A stretch of DNA of 64,000 nucleotides. Source: Roseomonas marmotae. Its GTDB lineage: Bacteria > Pseudomonadota > Alphaproteobacteria > Acetobacterales > Acetobacteraceae. This document shows, piece after piece, positions 9,112 to 21,210 of this stretch (positions are counted from its first letter, which is position 1; each line of letters starts with the position of its first letter). The DNA is taken from NCBI RefSeq assembly GCF_017654485.1, contig NZ_CP061094.1, forward strand, positions 248,001 to 312,000, in the 5' to 3' direction. Made by a program: the position numbers and the translations under genes. The notes beneath the pieces were generated by a model, which ran no database searches, had not been told where the DNA came from, and saw only the letters and a list, made by a program, of their open reading frames with translations.

Positions 9112-10530
9112 TCACACCAGCTTCAGCGCACTCAGGCCGGTATAGACGCCGAGCAGCACGATGGCGATGCTGCTGACCACCAGCAGCGCGTTGAAGACGC
9201 CGCCGCCATAGAGGCGCGGATCGGTCTCCCGCCGCCGCAGGTGCCAGACCGCCACCACCACGGCGAGCAGGAAGATGCCGGTGGCGATGCCGCCGATCTG
9301 CACCATCAGCACGGGGGAGCGGATGAAGAGATAGGCGGTGCCCCAGATCAGCGGCAGGCCGATGGTGAAGATGCGGATCCAGCGCAGCCGCGCGACGGGA
9401 TCCTGCCAGTTCAGCACGCCCATCTCGGCCAGCAGGTTGACATACATGCGCGACCAGCTCGGCACCGCCGCCCAGAGGGTGGAGCCCAGCACCACCACGG
9501 CGCCCACCAGGAACATGGTGCCCGCCCATTCGCCCAGCGTGTCGGTGTACATGCGCGACAGCGAGGTGATCATCTCATTGCCCTGCGGCACCACGCCCTG
9601 CGGGTGCAGCACGGCGGCGCCCATGACGAAGAAGGCGATGGTGCCGAAGGTGTAGATGATCCAGGAGAGGAAGGCGTCCTTGTACATGACGCTGATCCAG
9701 CCCTTGGCGCGGCGCTGCCAGGCCTCGCTGCCATCGTTCGGGCCGACATAGCGGGCATAGCCCTTCTCGATGCACCAGTAGGTGTAGAAGGTCAGCTCGT
9801 CCGCGCCCACGCCGGTGATGCCGAACATGGCGATGGCGACGCCGATGGCCCCCGCCGGAATGGCGAGGGAGAGGCCGCCCGCCAGGTCGTCCAGTGAATA
9901 GGCATAGGGCGTGAAGGGCAGGCCGAGTGCGATGCCGATGGTGATGAAGGAGAAGATCACCACCAGGATGCCGGCGCCACGCTCGATGCGGCTGTATTTG
10001 TTGCTGTAGAGCAGCGCAATGCTGCCCAGCGTGACGATGACCGTCCAGATCATCAGCGAGATGCCGGCGACCGGATTATCGCCCAGCGGGAACATGATGC
10101 TGAGCGCCAGCGCCGTGCCGCCCACCACGCCGCCCATCTGCAGCACCTTGGAAAGTGCCATCAAGGCCCAGAGCAGGTTGATCCAACTCAGCCGCCCGAT
10201 ATGCGGCCCTACTTTGTTGTAGCCGGTGAGTGCCGGCTGGCCGGTGGAGATGCACCACCGTGCCAGCTCGATCTGCACGGCCACCTTCACGAAGGTGCTG
10301 AAGATGACCATCCACAGCAGCGCGAAGCCGACTGTCGCGCCCAGAGTGGTCGTGACGATCAGCTCGCCCGACCCGACGATGGAGGCACTGAGGATCAGCC
10401 CCGGCCCGAGATGCTTGAGGGAATGCCTCCAGCCCACCGGGGGCTCCATGATCCCTTCCTTGGTGAGGCGGTACGGATCTTCCTGGTCGATAGCCTCACG
10501 GCGCGCGATCGCCTCGGCGCTGACGCTCAT
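9112..10530 (-). CDS. Nramp-related transporter with a non-canonical metal site
   Basis: This 472-residue membrane protein has about 11 hydrophobic segments and the overall Nramp layout (HLGPGLILSASIVGSGEL in TM1). In canonical Nramp proteins TM1 carries Asp-Pro-Gly-Asn and TM6 carries Met-Pro-His to bind Mn2+/Fe2+. Here TM1 reads VGSGEL and the TM6 region reads GITGVGADELTFYTYW, so neither motif is present. It therefore belongs to a divergent subgroup whose substrate cannot be assumed to be Mn or Fe. It lies 136 nt downstream of the siderophore esterase on the same strand, separated by a strong hairpin. A link with iron acquisition is possible but unproven. Confidence 0.8.
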   Translation of the reverse strand: MSVSAEAIARREAIDQEDPYRLTKEGIMEPPVGWRHSLKHLGPGLILSASIVGSGELIVTTTLGATVGFALLWMVIFSTFVKVAVQIELARWCISTGQPALTGYNKVGPHIGRLSWINLLWALMALSKVLQMGGVVGGTALALSIMFPLGDNPVAGISLMIWTVIVTLGSIALLYSNKYSRIERGAGILVVIFSFITIGIALGLPFTPYAYSLDDLAGGLSLAIPAGAIGVAIAMFGITGVGADELTFYTYWCIEKGYARYVGPNDGSEAWQRRAKGWISVMYKDAFLSWIIYTFGTIAFFVMGAAVLHPQGVVPQGNEMITSLSRMYTDTLGEWAGTMFLVGAVVVLGSTLWAAVPSWSRMYVNLLAEMGVLNWQDPVARLRWIRIFTIGLPLIWGTAYLFIRSPVLMVQIGGIATGIFLLAVVVAVWHLRRRETDPRLYGGGVFNALLVVSSIAIVLLGVYTGLSALKLV

Positions 10531-10587
10531 CCTGAACTTCTCCCCGGTTGATTCTTAATTTTTCTTGGTTGTCTTCAGCGTCACTAT

Positions 10588-10614
10588 GGCTGTCGTGTCC
10601 GGACCACGACAGCC
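10588..10614. terminator. Hairpin at the end of the siderophore operon
   Basis: Perfect 10-bp arms (GGCTGTCGTG / CACGACAGCC) enclose a 7-nt loop between the esterase stop (10667) and the Nramp-like start (10530). A smaller repeat, GACCTT-G-AAGGTC, lies at 10649-10661. Neither is followed by a clear T tract. Confidence 0.5.
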
Positions 10615-10666
10615 CCCGGGAAGGGATGCTCGCAAATTTGTGAGTAAAGACCTTGAAGGTCCGCCG

Positions 10667-11476
10667 TTACTCCCGCAGCAGGAAGCGCAGGCCGCGGCTG
10701 ATGCCGATGGGCACCACGGAGGCGTGGTTCTCCTCCGGGAAGCACCAGAAGCGGCTCTGGATGCCCGCCGCGGCGAAATGCGTGGTCATCCCATGCGCCT
10801 TGTCCACCATCGAGCGCCGGGCCCGGCGCTCGGCCGCGTCGCGGGCCCGGGGGTCCATGAGTTCGCGCGGGGAAAGGGCCTGCTCCCATTCGCCGACGCA
10901 GACCGCCAGCCGCTTCCCCGCATGCGCGGGGCCGGCGCGCAGCCGCGCCTCGTCCCACCAGACGGAGGGGCTGATCGCGAGGTAGTCGCTGAAGGCGGAG
11001 GCGTCCCAGGCCAGGACATCCAGCGTGAAGAAGCCGCCCAGGGAATGGCCGATCAGCATCTGCCGGGCCGGGTTGATGGCGCAGCGGCTGGCGATCAGCG
11101 GCCGCACCTGCTCCAGCAGCAGGCGCAGGAAGGCGTCGCGGCCACCGGTGGGGTGCGGGGTGCCCTCGGCCGGCGGGCCGGCGGTGAAATCCAGCGTCCG
11201 CCGCGCCCGGTCGAGCAGGGGCGCGCCGGGATAGGCGATTCCCGCCACCACGGCCGGGCCGATGCCGGTCGCGGCGTGCCGCTGCGCCCCGTTGCGCTGG
11301 ATGGACAGGACCATCGGGAAATAGGCATTGCCGTCCAGCACCGTCAGCACCGGGAAGCCGCCGGGCGGCGCTTCCCCCTGCGGCACCGAGAGGAAGAGGT
11401 GGTATTCGCCGCCGGGCCCATGCAGCAGATGGGTCTCCGTCCCCGGCAGGGTGACGGGCGGCGGCGCCTCAGCCAC
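10667..11476 (-). CDS. Cytoplasmic siderophore esterase (IroE/BesA/Fes-like alpha/beta hydrolase)
   Basis: This 269-residue product of the putative-esterase family should hydrolyse the ester backbone of a catecholate-serine siderophore to release iron. The nucleophile elbow is LIGHSLGGFF (Ser near residue 145), and the C-terminal His is probably that in FPEENHASVVP. A GTG start at 11476 overlaps the end of entA (GTGGCTGA), and no suitable ATG is nearby. There is no signal peptide, unlike periplasmic IroE, so it should act in the cytosol after import. It is the last gene of the operon, and its presence supports a trilactone- or ester-linked product. Confidence 0.82.
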   Translation of the reverse strand: MAEAPPPVTLPGTETHLLHGPGGEYHLFLSVPQGEAPPGGFPVLTVLDGNAYFPMVLSIQRNGAQRHAATGIGPAVVAGIAYPGAPLLDRARRTLDFTAGPPAEGTPHPTGGRDAFLRLLLEQVRPLIASRCAINPARQMLIGHSLGGFFTLDVLAWDASAFSDYLAISPSVWWDEARLRAGPAHAGKRLAVCVGEWEQALSPRELMDPRARDAAERRARRSMVDKAHGMTTHFAAAGIQSRFWCFPEENHASVVPIGISRGLRFLLRE

Positions 11477-12229
11477 GCAGCGTCGCCCCGCCGTCGATAT
11501 AGAGGTCGGCCATGGTGATATGCCCCGCGCGGTCGGAGAGCAGGAAGACCGCCGCATCCGCGATATCCTCCGGCGTCGCCAGCTTCCTCAGCGGGATGCC
11601 GGCCTTGTAGGTGGCCGGCGAGCCTTCGATCACCCGCGCCGCGCCCTGCTCATCCGCCCACATCCCCGTCTGCATGGGCGTGAGGGTGGAGCCAGGGGCG
11701 ATGATGTTGCAGCGGATGCCGGAGGGCGCGAGCTCCAGCCCCAGGCAGCGCGTGAACATGGTGGTCGCCGCCTTGGAGGCCGCATAGGCCGCCATGGCGT
11801 GGCGCGGCACGCCCGCGGCATTGGAGCTGACCACGACGATGGCGCCCCGCCCGCGCGGCTGCATCACCCGCGCCAGCGCGCGGCCCAGATGGAAGACGCC
11901 ATCCGTGTTGACGGCGAAGACGCGCCGCCAGGTGGCGTCGCTGGTCTCCGTCACCAGATCGGTCGAGAGGATGCCGGCCAGGGAGACGCCGTAGTCGATC
12001 GGCCCTTCCTCCGCCTCAACCCGCGCCACCAGCGCATCCACGGCGGCGCTGTCCGCGACATCCAGCCGCTCGGCGCGCAGGCCGGGCAGGGCGGGGATGG
12101 CACCGGGGTCGAGGTCCGTCGCGACGATGCGCGCGCCTTCCTCATGCAAGGCCCGCAGCATGGCCTGGCCGATGCCGCCGGCGGCACCCGTCACCAGGGC
12201 CAGCTTTCCATTCAATCCTGTCGGGCGCA

Positions 12230-12230
<1 letters not shown>
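11469..12230 (-). CDS. entA: 2,3-dihydro-2,3-dihydroxybenzoate dehydrogenase
   Basis: This 253-residue short-chain dehydrogenase oxidises 2,3-dihydro-DHB to 2,3-dihydroxybenzoate with NAD+. The dinucleotide motif is VTGAAGGIGQAM, and the catalytic Tyr/Lys are in AAYAASKAA. The segment IAPGSTLTPMQTGMW matches EntA (PGST and MQ..W) rather than generic SDRs. Its ATG shares the A of the entF stop (TGATG), so translation is coupled. Position in an operon with entC, entB and entE makes the assignment firm. Confidence 0.93.
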
Positions 12231-16096
<3,866 letters not shown>

Positions 16097-16118
16097 GGCG
16101 AGCTGGCTGGACACCGGC

Positions 16119-16355
16119 TCAGCCGGCCGGCTTCTGCTGGCGCTCGACGATCGCCCACCAGGCATCCAGGGTCAGCTGCTCGGCGAATTCGCTGAAATCC
16201 AGCCGCAGCCCCGTCTCGCTCCAGCGCACCAGCAGCGTCATGGCGCGCAGGGAGTCGAGGCCGAGGTCGATCAGGTTGTCGTCGCCGCCGATCTCCTCCG
16301 GGTCCTCATGGATCATGGCGGCGATATCGGCGCGCAGGCTTTCGCGGGTCAGCAT
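16119..16355 (-). CDS. Stand-alone aryl carrier protein (EntB C-terminal domain equivalent)
   Basis: This 78-residue carrier has the phosphopantetheine motif DLGLDSLRAM (Ser35), followed by an aryl-carrier-like tail (LTLDAWWAIV) matching the end of EntB (TIDAWWKLL). It should hold 2,3-dihydroxybenzoate as a thioester after transfer by EntE, for use by EntF. Its ATG at 16355 shares one base with the isochorismatase stop (TGATG); a GTG one codon earlier is an alternative. In E. coli this domain is fused to isochorismatase, whereas here it is a separate chain encoded exactly at that junction. Confidence 0.9.
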   Translation of the reverse strand: MLTRESLRADIAAMIHEDPEEIGGDDNLIDLGLDSLRAMTLLVRWSETGLRLDFSEFAEQLTLDAWWAIVERQQKPAG

Positions 16356-16999
16356 CACAGGGTGGCCAGCAGCTGCTCGGTGGTCATGGGGACGGCGCAG
16401 GTGGCGGCGACATAGCCGATGGCCATGCGGTGCTTCTCCTCCGAGAAATCGGCCGTGGCATCGGCGGCGAAGAAGGGCTCGATATCCCGCATGAAGGCCT
16501 CGGCGGCCGTCAGCATGCAGCCGATATGCGCGTAGATGCCGGTGACCACCAGCTGGTCCCGCCCGCGCACGCGCATCAGTGTCTCCAGGTTGCTGCGCTG
16601 GAAGGCGCTGTAGCGGTGCTTGGTCAGCACGAAGTCGCCGGGCGCCGGGGCCAGTTCCGGCAGGATCGGCTGGTGCTCCGGCGCATCCGTCATGCCAGGG
16701 CCCCAGAGATCGGCCTGCAGGCCGCGGTCGCGCCGGTCCTGGTTGCCCTTCTGCGCGGTGTAGAAGACCGGGATCTCATGCGCCCGCGCATGGGCGATCA
16801 GCCGCGCGATATTCGCGACCGCCGGGGCCAGCGGCGCGGCGTCCCGCTGATAGGGGCGCACGAAATACTGCTGCATGTCATGCACCAGCAGCGCCACCCG
16901 GCGCCGCTCCGGCCGCCAGGGCGCGCGGGGCACCGGCAGGTCCCCGGCGCTCGGCAGGGGATAGCTGGGGATGGTGGGAAGGCCCTTGGTCGCAGTCAC
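16355..16999 (-). CDS. entB: Isochorismatase (EntB N-terminal domain equivalent, no fused carrier)
   Basis: This 214-residue hydrolase converts isochorismate to 2,3-dihydro-2,3-dihydroxybenzoate and pyruvate. It shows the family segments [12 protein letters not shown] (Asp), TKHRYSAF (Lys) and [20 protein letters not shown], near residues 35-50, 125-133 and 153-173. It stops where EntB of E. coli continues into its aryl carrier, and the carrier follows as an overlapping separate gene. Start choice: a GTG at 16999 with AAGGA 8 nt upstream; an intervening ATG runs straight into a stop. The gene lies 35 nt after entE. Confidence 0.9.
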   Translation of the reverse strand: MTATKGLPTIPSYPLPSAGDLPVPRAPWRPERRRVALLVHDMQQYFVRPYQRDAAPLAPAVANIARLIAHARAHEIPVFYTAQKGNQDRRDRGLQADLWGPGMTDAPEHQPILPELAPAPGDFVLTKHRYSAFQRSNLETLMRVRGRDQLVVTGIYAHIGCMLTAAEAFMRDIEPFFAADATADFSEEKHRMAIGYVAATCAVPMTTEQLLATL

Positions 17000-17034
17000 G
17001 CCATCAATCCTTCAGAAAGTGCCGGATGGCCCCG

Positions 17035-18666
17035 TCACGCCTGCTGTTCGAGGAAGGCCGCGCGCAGCCGCGCCCGCAATTCCTTCCGGCTCACCTTGCC
17101 GACGGCCGTGGTGGCGAAGGCATCGGTGAAGACGATCTGGTCCGGCACCTTGAATTCGGCGATGCCCCGCTGCCGCATCCAGGCCTTCAGCGCCGCCGCC
17201 TTCGGCTTCTCGCCATTCGGGATGATGAAGGCGCAGCTCCGCTCGCCCAGATAGTCGTCGGGGATGGAGACGATGGCGGCGTCGAAGACCTGCGGATGCG
17301 CCAGCAGATGGTCCTCGACCTCCTCGGCCGAGATCTTCTCGCCCGCGCGGTTGATATGGTCGCCCGCGCGGCCCTGCACCTCCAGATAGCCGCCCGGCAG
17401 CCGCCGGACGATATCGCCCGTGCGGTAGAAGCCGTCCTCGGTGAAGGAGCGCGCATTGGCGGCGTCGTCATTGTGGTAGCGGCGGATGGTATAGGGACCG
17501 CGCGCCAGCAGGTAGCCCGGCTCGCCCTCCGGCACGGGGTTGCCGAGGTCGTCCACCACCAGCACCTCGTCATCCGGGCTGATGGGGCGGCCCTGGGTGG
17601 TGGTGATGATCTCCTCGGGGTCGTCGAGGCGGGTGTAGTTCACCAGCCCCTCCGCCATCCCGAAGACCTGTTGCAGCGTGCAGCCCAGCGTCGGGCGCAC
17701 GCGCCGCGCCACCTCGGGCGTGAACTTCGCGCCGCCCACCAGCAGGACCTCCAGGCTGGAGAGGTCATGCGACGTCTTCGGCGCCGCCTGCATCCAGAGC
17801 AGCGCCAGCGGCGGCACCAGCCCGGTGATGGTCACGCGCTCCCGCTCGATCAGCGGGAAGGCGGCATCCGGGCTGGGGGCGGGGCTGAGCACCACCCGCG
17901 CGCCCGCGTAGAGCGCGCCGATATGGCCGGGCGAGGACATGGGGAAGTTGTGCGCCGCCGGCAGGGCGACGAGGAAGACGCTCTTCTCCGTGACGCCGCA
18001 GATCTCGTTGCTGGCCCAGCAGCTGTAGAGATAGTCGTCATGCGTGCGCGGGATCAGCTTCGACAAACCCGTGCTGCCGCCGGAGATCTGCAGGAAGGCG
18101 ACGTCGGAGGAGGAGACATCGGCCGGCAGCGCGACCGTCATGTCGCGTTCCGCCGGCACCGGCAGGAACCCGGCGGGATCGCCGGCGGCAACGAAGACAT
18201 GCCGCACCGCCGGCACCTCGGCCTGCAGCGCGCGCGCGAGCTCCCGGTAGTCGAAATTATCGCCGCGCCCGGCGATGACATAGCCTGCCGCTTCAGAACG
18301 CCGGGCGAAATGCGCGATCTCCGTGATGCGGTGCGCGGGCAGGGCATAGACCGGGATCATGCCCGCGCGGAACAGGCCGAAGACGCAGGAGAAGAATTCG
18401 GCGACATTGCCGATCTGCACCACCACCCGGTCGCCCGGCCTCAGCCCGGCGCGCAGATAGGCCGCGGCGGCGGCCTCGGCGCGGGCCCAGAGGGTGGCGT
18501 AGCTCCAGTTGCGCTCGCCATCGGTGATGGCGATGGCATCCGGGCGCTGCTCCGCCCGCTGCCGCAGGAAGCCGGAGAAGGTCTCTCCGCGCCAGTAGCC
18601 CTTCTCGCGGTAGCGCCGCGCGAAATCCTCGGGCCAGGTCTGTTGCAGGGGAATCACGCGCGCCAT
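17035..18666 (-). CDS. entE: 2,3-dihydroxybenzoate-AMP ligase
   Basis: The 543-residue enzyme adenylates 2,3-dihydroxybenzoate and loads it on the aryl carrier. It has the AMP-binding core ([16 protein letters not shown], near 190), the aryl-acid pocket segment [14 protein letters not shown], whose Asn is typical of DHB/salicylate ligases such as DhbE, the hinge FYRTGD, and the C-terminal catalytic Lys in [11 protein letters not shown]. Its start overlaps the end of entC by 13 nt (shared GAATGGCGCGCGTGA). It is 35 nt upstream of entB. Selectivity between DHB and salicylate is decided by entA and entB nearby, not by this gene alone. Confidence 0.93.
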   Translation of the reverse strand: MARVIPLQQTWPEDFARRYREKGYWRGETFSGFLRQRAEQRPDAIAITDGERNWSYATLWARAEAAAAAYLRAGLRPGDRVVVQIGNVAEFFSCVFGLFRAGMIPVYALPAHRITEIAHFARRSEAAGYVIAGRGDNFDYRELARALQAEVPAVRHVFVAAGDPAGFLPVPAERDMTVALPADVSSSDVAFLQISGGSTGLSKLIPRTHDDYLYSCWASNEICGVTEKSVFLVALPAAHNFPMSSPGHIGALYAGARVVLSPAPSPDAAFPLIERERVTITGLVPPLALLWMQAAPKTSHDLSSLEVLLVGGAKFTPEVARRVRPTLGCTLQQVFGMAEGLVNYTRLDDPEEIITTTQGRPISPDDEVLVVDDLGNPVPEGEPGYLLARGPYTIRRYHNDDAANARSFTEDGFYRTGDIVRRLPGGYLEVQGRAGDHINRAGEKISAEEVEDHLLAHPQVFDAAIVSIPDDYLGERSCAFIIPNGEKPKAAALKAWMRQRGIAEFKVPDQIVFTDAFATTAVGKVSRKELRARLRAAFLEQQA

Positions 18667-19814
18667 TCCTCATCGATGCCGAGGGCGTTCAGGAAGGCGC
18701 CGAACTTGGCCGCCGTCTCCGCCGTTTCCGCCGCCGGGTCGCTGCCCGGGACGATGCCGGCCCCGGCATAGAGGCGCGCGCGCCGCCCGGCAATCTCGGC
18801 GCAGCGGATGGAGACATGCCATTCTCCATCGCCCCGCCCGTCGCACCAGCCGACGGCACCGGCATAGAAGCCGCGGTCATAGGGTTCCAGCCGGCTGATC
18901 AGCCGCGCCGAGGCCTCGCGCGGCACGCCGCAGACGGCGGGGGTGGGGTGCAGTGCCGCCGCCAGCTCGGCCGAGGACACGCCGGGGTCCTTCAGCTCGC
19001 CCATGATGCGCGTGCCGAGATGCCACATGGTGGCGGTGGTGGTGAGCTGGATGCCCTCCGGCGCCGCCAGGGAGCGGCAATAAGGCGCCAGCGTGTCCAT
19101 GACGAATTCCGATACCAGCGCGTGCTCCCGCCGGTCCTTGTCGGAACGCTCCAGCGCGGCGGCGGCCGCGCGGTCCGCCACGGGATCGGCCTGGCGCCGG
19201 GCCGAGCCGGCCAGCGGGTGGGAGAGGACGCCACGGCCGGTCTTGCCGACCAGCAGCTCCGGCGTCGCGCCGGCGAGGACGCGCGGCGCGCCGCCGTCAT
19301 CCGGCAGCGGCACCAGGAAGCCCGTCACCTTGGGGTCGCCGGCCAAGCGGCGCAGCAGGGCGGAGAGGTCGATCGGGCGGTCGGCCTCGGCCAGGAGGCT
19401 GCGCGAGAGGACGACCTTCCTCAGGTCGCCCGCCGCCATGGCCACCAGCGCCTCGGCCACCGCGCCGGCGAAGGCTTCCGGCGCCGGATCGTGGCGCAGG
19501 GTCCAGCGGGCGCGTGGCATTTCGGGCGCGGAGGGCGGCGCCCGGCGCGAGACCTCCCGCGCCTGGACCAGATGATCGCCCGCCGCGCGGTCGAAGGGCA
19601 GGGCGCCCGCCAGCACGGCATCCGGCCCCGCCTCGCGGAAGAAATCCGCGACCCGGCCGGCCAGCGTCGCCGCCGGCCCGGACGGCAGGGCGCGCGCCAC
19701 GCCATGCCCGAGGATCGTCGCCCGCCCGGAGAGGAAAGCGAAGGCCGGCGGCCCGGCCGGTGCCGCCATGGCATCCGGCCGCGTCATCTCCGCCATGGGC
19801 GCCCTTTGACTCAT
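18654..19814 (-). CDS. entC: Isochorismate synthase
   Basis: This 386-residue chorismate-utilising enzyme makes isochorismate for the catechol branch. Visible family signatures are KVVLSRSL, the Leu-Ser-His-Pro-Leu-Ala-Gly-Ser segment (LSHPLAGSARR), LHPTPAVCGVPREAS with the Thr-Pro-Ala-Val-Cys-Gly core, and the C-terminal LYAGAGIVPGSDP, which binds the carboxylate/Mg2+ region. EntC members carry the GIVPGSDP ending as here. The ATG at 19814 is used, but one at 19796 has a better spaced AAGG and may be the true start. It follows the beta-propeller gene by 26 nt. Confidence 0.93.
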   Translation of the reverse strand: MSQRAPMAEMTRPDAMAAPAGPPAFAFLSGRATILGHGVARALPSGPAATLAGRVADFFREAGPDAVLAGALPFDRAAGDHLVQAREVSRRAPPSAPEMPRARWTLRHDPAPEAFAGAVAEALVAMAAGDLRKVVLSRSLLAEADRPIDLSALLRRLAGDPKVTGFLVPLPDDGGAPRVLAGATPELLVGKTGRGVLSHPLAGSARRQADPVADRAAAAALERSDKDRREHALVSEFVMDTLAPYCRSLAAPEGIQLTTTATMWHLGTRIMGELKDPGVSSAELAAALHPTPAVCGVPREASARLISRLEPYDRGFYAGAVGWCDGRGDGEWHVSIRCAEIAGRRARLYAGAGIVPGSDPAAETAETAAKFGAFLNALGIDEEWRA

Positions 19815-19840
19815 GCTGCGCGTCTTTCGGCCAGGCTGTC

Positions 19841-20953
19841 TCAGGCGCGGATGATGCTGACGGTGTCACCGTCGGGATCATCCACGGGCGGCGCGCCACG
19901 GCCGCCGCTCCGGGCCTTGTTGGTGACGTAGGCCAGGCCGCTGCGGGGATCGATGGCGATGGTATTGGGATGCGTGCCCGTCTGCAGCGAGGACAGCGGG
20001 GCCAGGTCACGCGCGTTGAACAGCTCGACGGTGCCGGAGCGGCGGCAGGCCACATAGACCAGCCCCCTGGCCGGGCTGAGCGCGACGCCGAGCGGCCCCT
20101 CGCCCGTGGGCAGGCTCTTCACCAGCGCGCCGGTCGCGGCGTCCAGCACCGTGAGGGTGTTGCTCTTCTGGTTCGTGACGAAGAGGCGCTGCCCCGCCGG
20201 GTCGAAGGCCAGGTTGATCGGCCCCTCTCCGCCGGAGGGGAAGCGGCGGGTGGCGCCGCCGCCGGCGAGGCTGATCTCCACGACCTCGTTGCTCGTCAGT
20301 GCGGTCGCGAAGAGCCGGTTGCCGGCCTTGTCCAGCGTCAGGCCGGTGATGCCGCCCTCGGCCAGGCCCTCGGTGATCACGCCCGCCAGGGTATTCGTCG
20401 TGCCGTCGATCACCCAGATAGCGCTGGGCTTGCCACGGGAGCCGAAATTGCTGACGTAAACGCGGTTCGCGGCCTCATCCACCAGCAGCTGGCGGGGATG
20501 CCCACCCTCGCCGCCAGACAGGGTGGCGAGGACCTTGCCGGCCTTCAGGTCGATGGCGGAGACGGTGCCGGAGCGGGTGTTGGAGGTATAGACGACGCCC
20601 GTGACGTCATTCAGGCCGAGGCCGAAGGCCGGCTCGTCGCCCAGCTCGATCTGGCTGCGCACCTCCAGGCTCTGCGGGTCGAGGCCGAGGATGCGGGCCG
20701 CGTTGGCGCCGCGTGGGCCTGTCGCCGCGACATGCACGAGGCCGGTGGCGCGGCTGACGACCACTTCGTAGAGGCCGGGATAGACCCGGGCGCTCCGCAG
20801 CACGGCCGGGGCCTCGCCGCCAGCCGTGGCCGCGGCGGCCGCGCGGAAGCCGGCGCCGGCCGCCAGGGTCGCGGCCAGAAGGCCGAGGACGCGGCGGCGC
20901 GGGAAACCGGCACCGTTGCGCGGGCCGTTCGGCCGGGTCGGGCCAGTATCCAT
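19841..20953 (-). CDS. YncE-like exported seven-bladed beta-propeller (YVTN repeats), first gene of the siderophore operon
   Basis: This 370-residue protein has a twin-arginine-type leader (PRRRVLGLLAATLAAGAG, near residue 18-35), then about seven YVTN-like repeats seen as VVYTSNTRSGTVSAIDL, RVYVSNFGS, RLFVTNQKSNTLTVLD and LAYVTNKA. E. coli YncE is a periplasmic propeller of this type whose expression is iron/Fur controlled. Here the gene is the first of the operon, 139 nt from a Fur-box-like site, with AAGGAG 6 nt before its ATG. Its role is unproven; periplasmic binding of iron-siderophore or another ligand is a guess. Confidence 0.8.
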   Translation of the reverse strand: MDTGPTRPNGPRNGAGFPRRRVLGLLAATLAAGAGFRAAAAATAGGEAPAVLRSARVYPGLYEVVVSRATGLVHVAATGPRGANAARILGLDPQSLEVRSQIELGDEPAFGLGLNDVTGVVYTSNTRSGTVSAIDLKAGKVLATLSGGEGGHPRQLLVDEAANRVYVSNFGSRGKPSAIWVIDGTTNTLAGVITEGLAEGGITGLTLDKAGNRLFATALTSNEVVEISLAGGGATRRFPSGGEGPINLAFDPAGQRLFVTNQKSNTLTVLDAATGALVKSLPTGEGPLGVALSPARGLVYVACRRSGTVELFNARDLAPLSSLQTGTHPNTIAIDPRSGLAYVTNKARSGGRGAPPVDDPDGDTVSIIRA

Positions 20954-21091
20954 CGGAAGCTCCTTGTGCGAATGGGGCGTGAGCGGTTTCAGGCTGGCGG
21001 GGCGCTGCCCGGCGCCGGCTTCGGCCGTCTTCAGCGGCGGATGGCGTGGCTTGTGCGGCGGGGAGGGCTGACGGAAATCAGGGCGTGATAA

Positions 21092-21106
21092 TGCAAATCG
21101 TTCTCA
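21092..21106. promoter_or_regulatory. Fur-box-like 7-1-7 site of the siderophore operon
   Basis: TGCAAAT-C-GTTCTCA is an imperfect 7-1-7 inverted motif in an AT-rich island that stands out in GC-rich surroundings. On the minus strand a CATTAT resembling a -10 element overlaps its edge, so a bound repressor would block transcription of the propeller-entCEB-carrier-entF-entA-esterase genes. It closely resembles the site at 7524. Fur binding is inferred. Confidence 0.65.
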
Positions 21107-21210
21107 ATTAAATTGTGGCCTTGCGCGCCGGAACTGTCAATCCTCCGGGGTGGAAGGTCAGCATTACAGGCTGGTAAGAGTCGCCCTGTCCGTCAGTCCG
21201 GGCGCGCCTG

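Noticed and set aside
10531..10666. Possible riboswitch or metal-responsive leader before the Nramp-like gene
   Set aside because: The only structure is a simple perfect hairpin plus a small repeat; no conserved yybP-ykoY or similar riboswitch core could be recognised.
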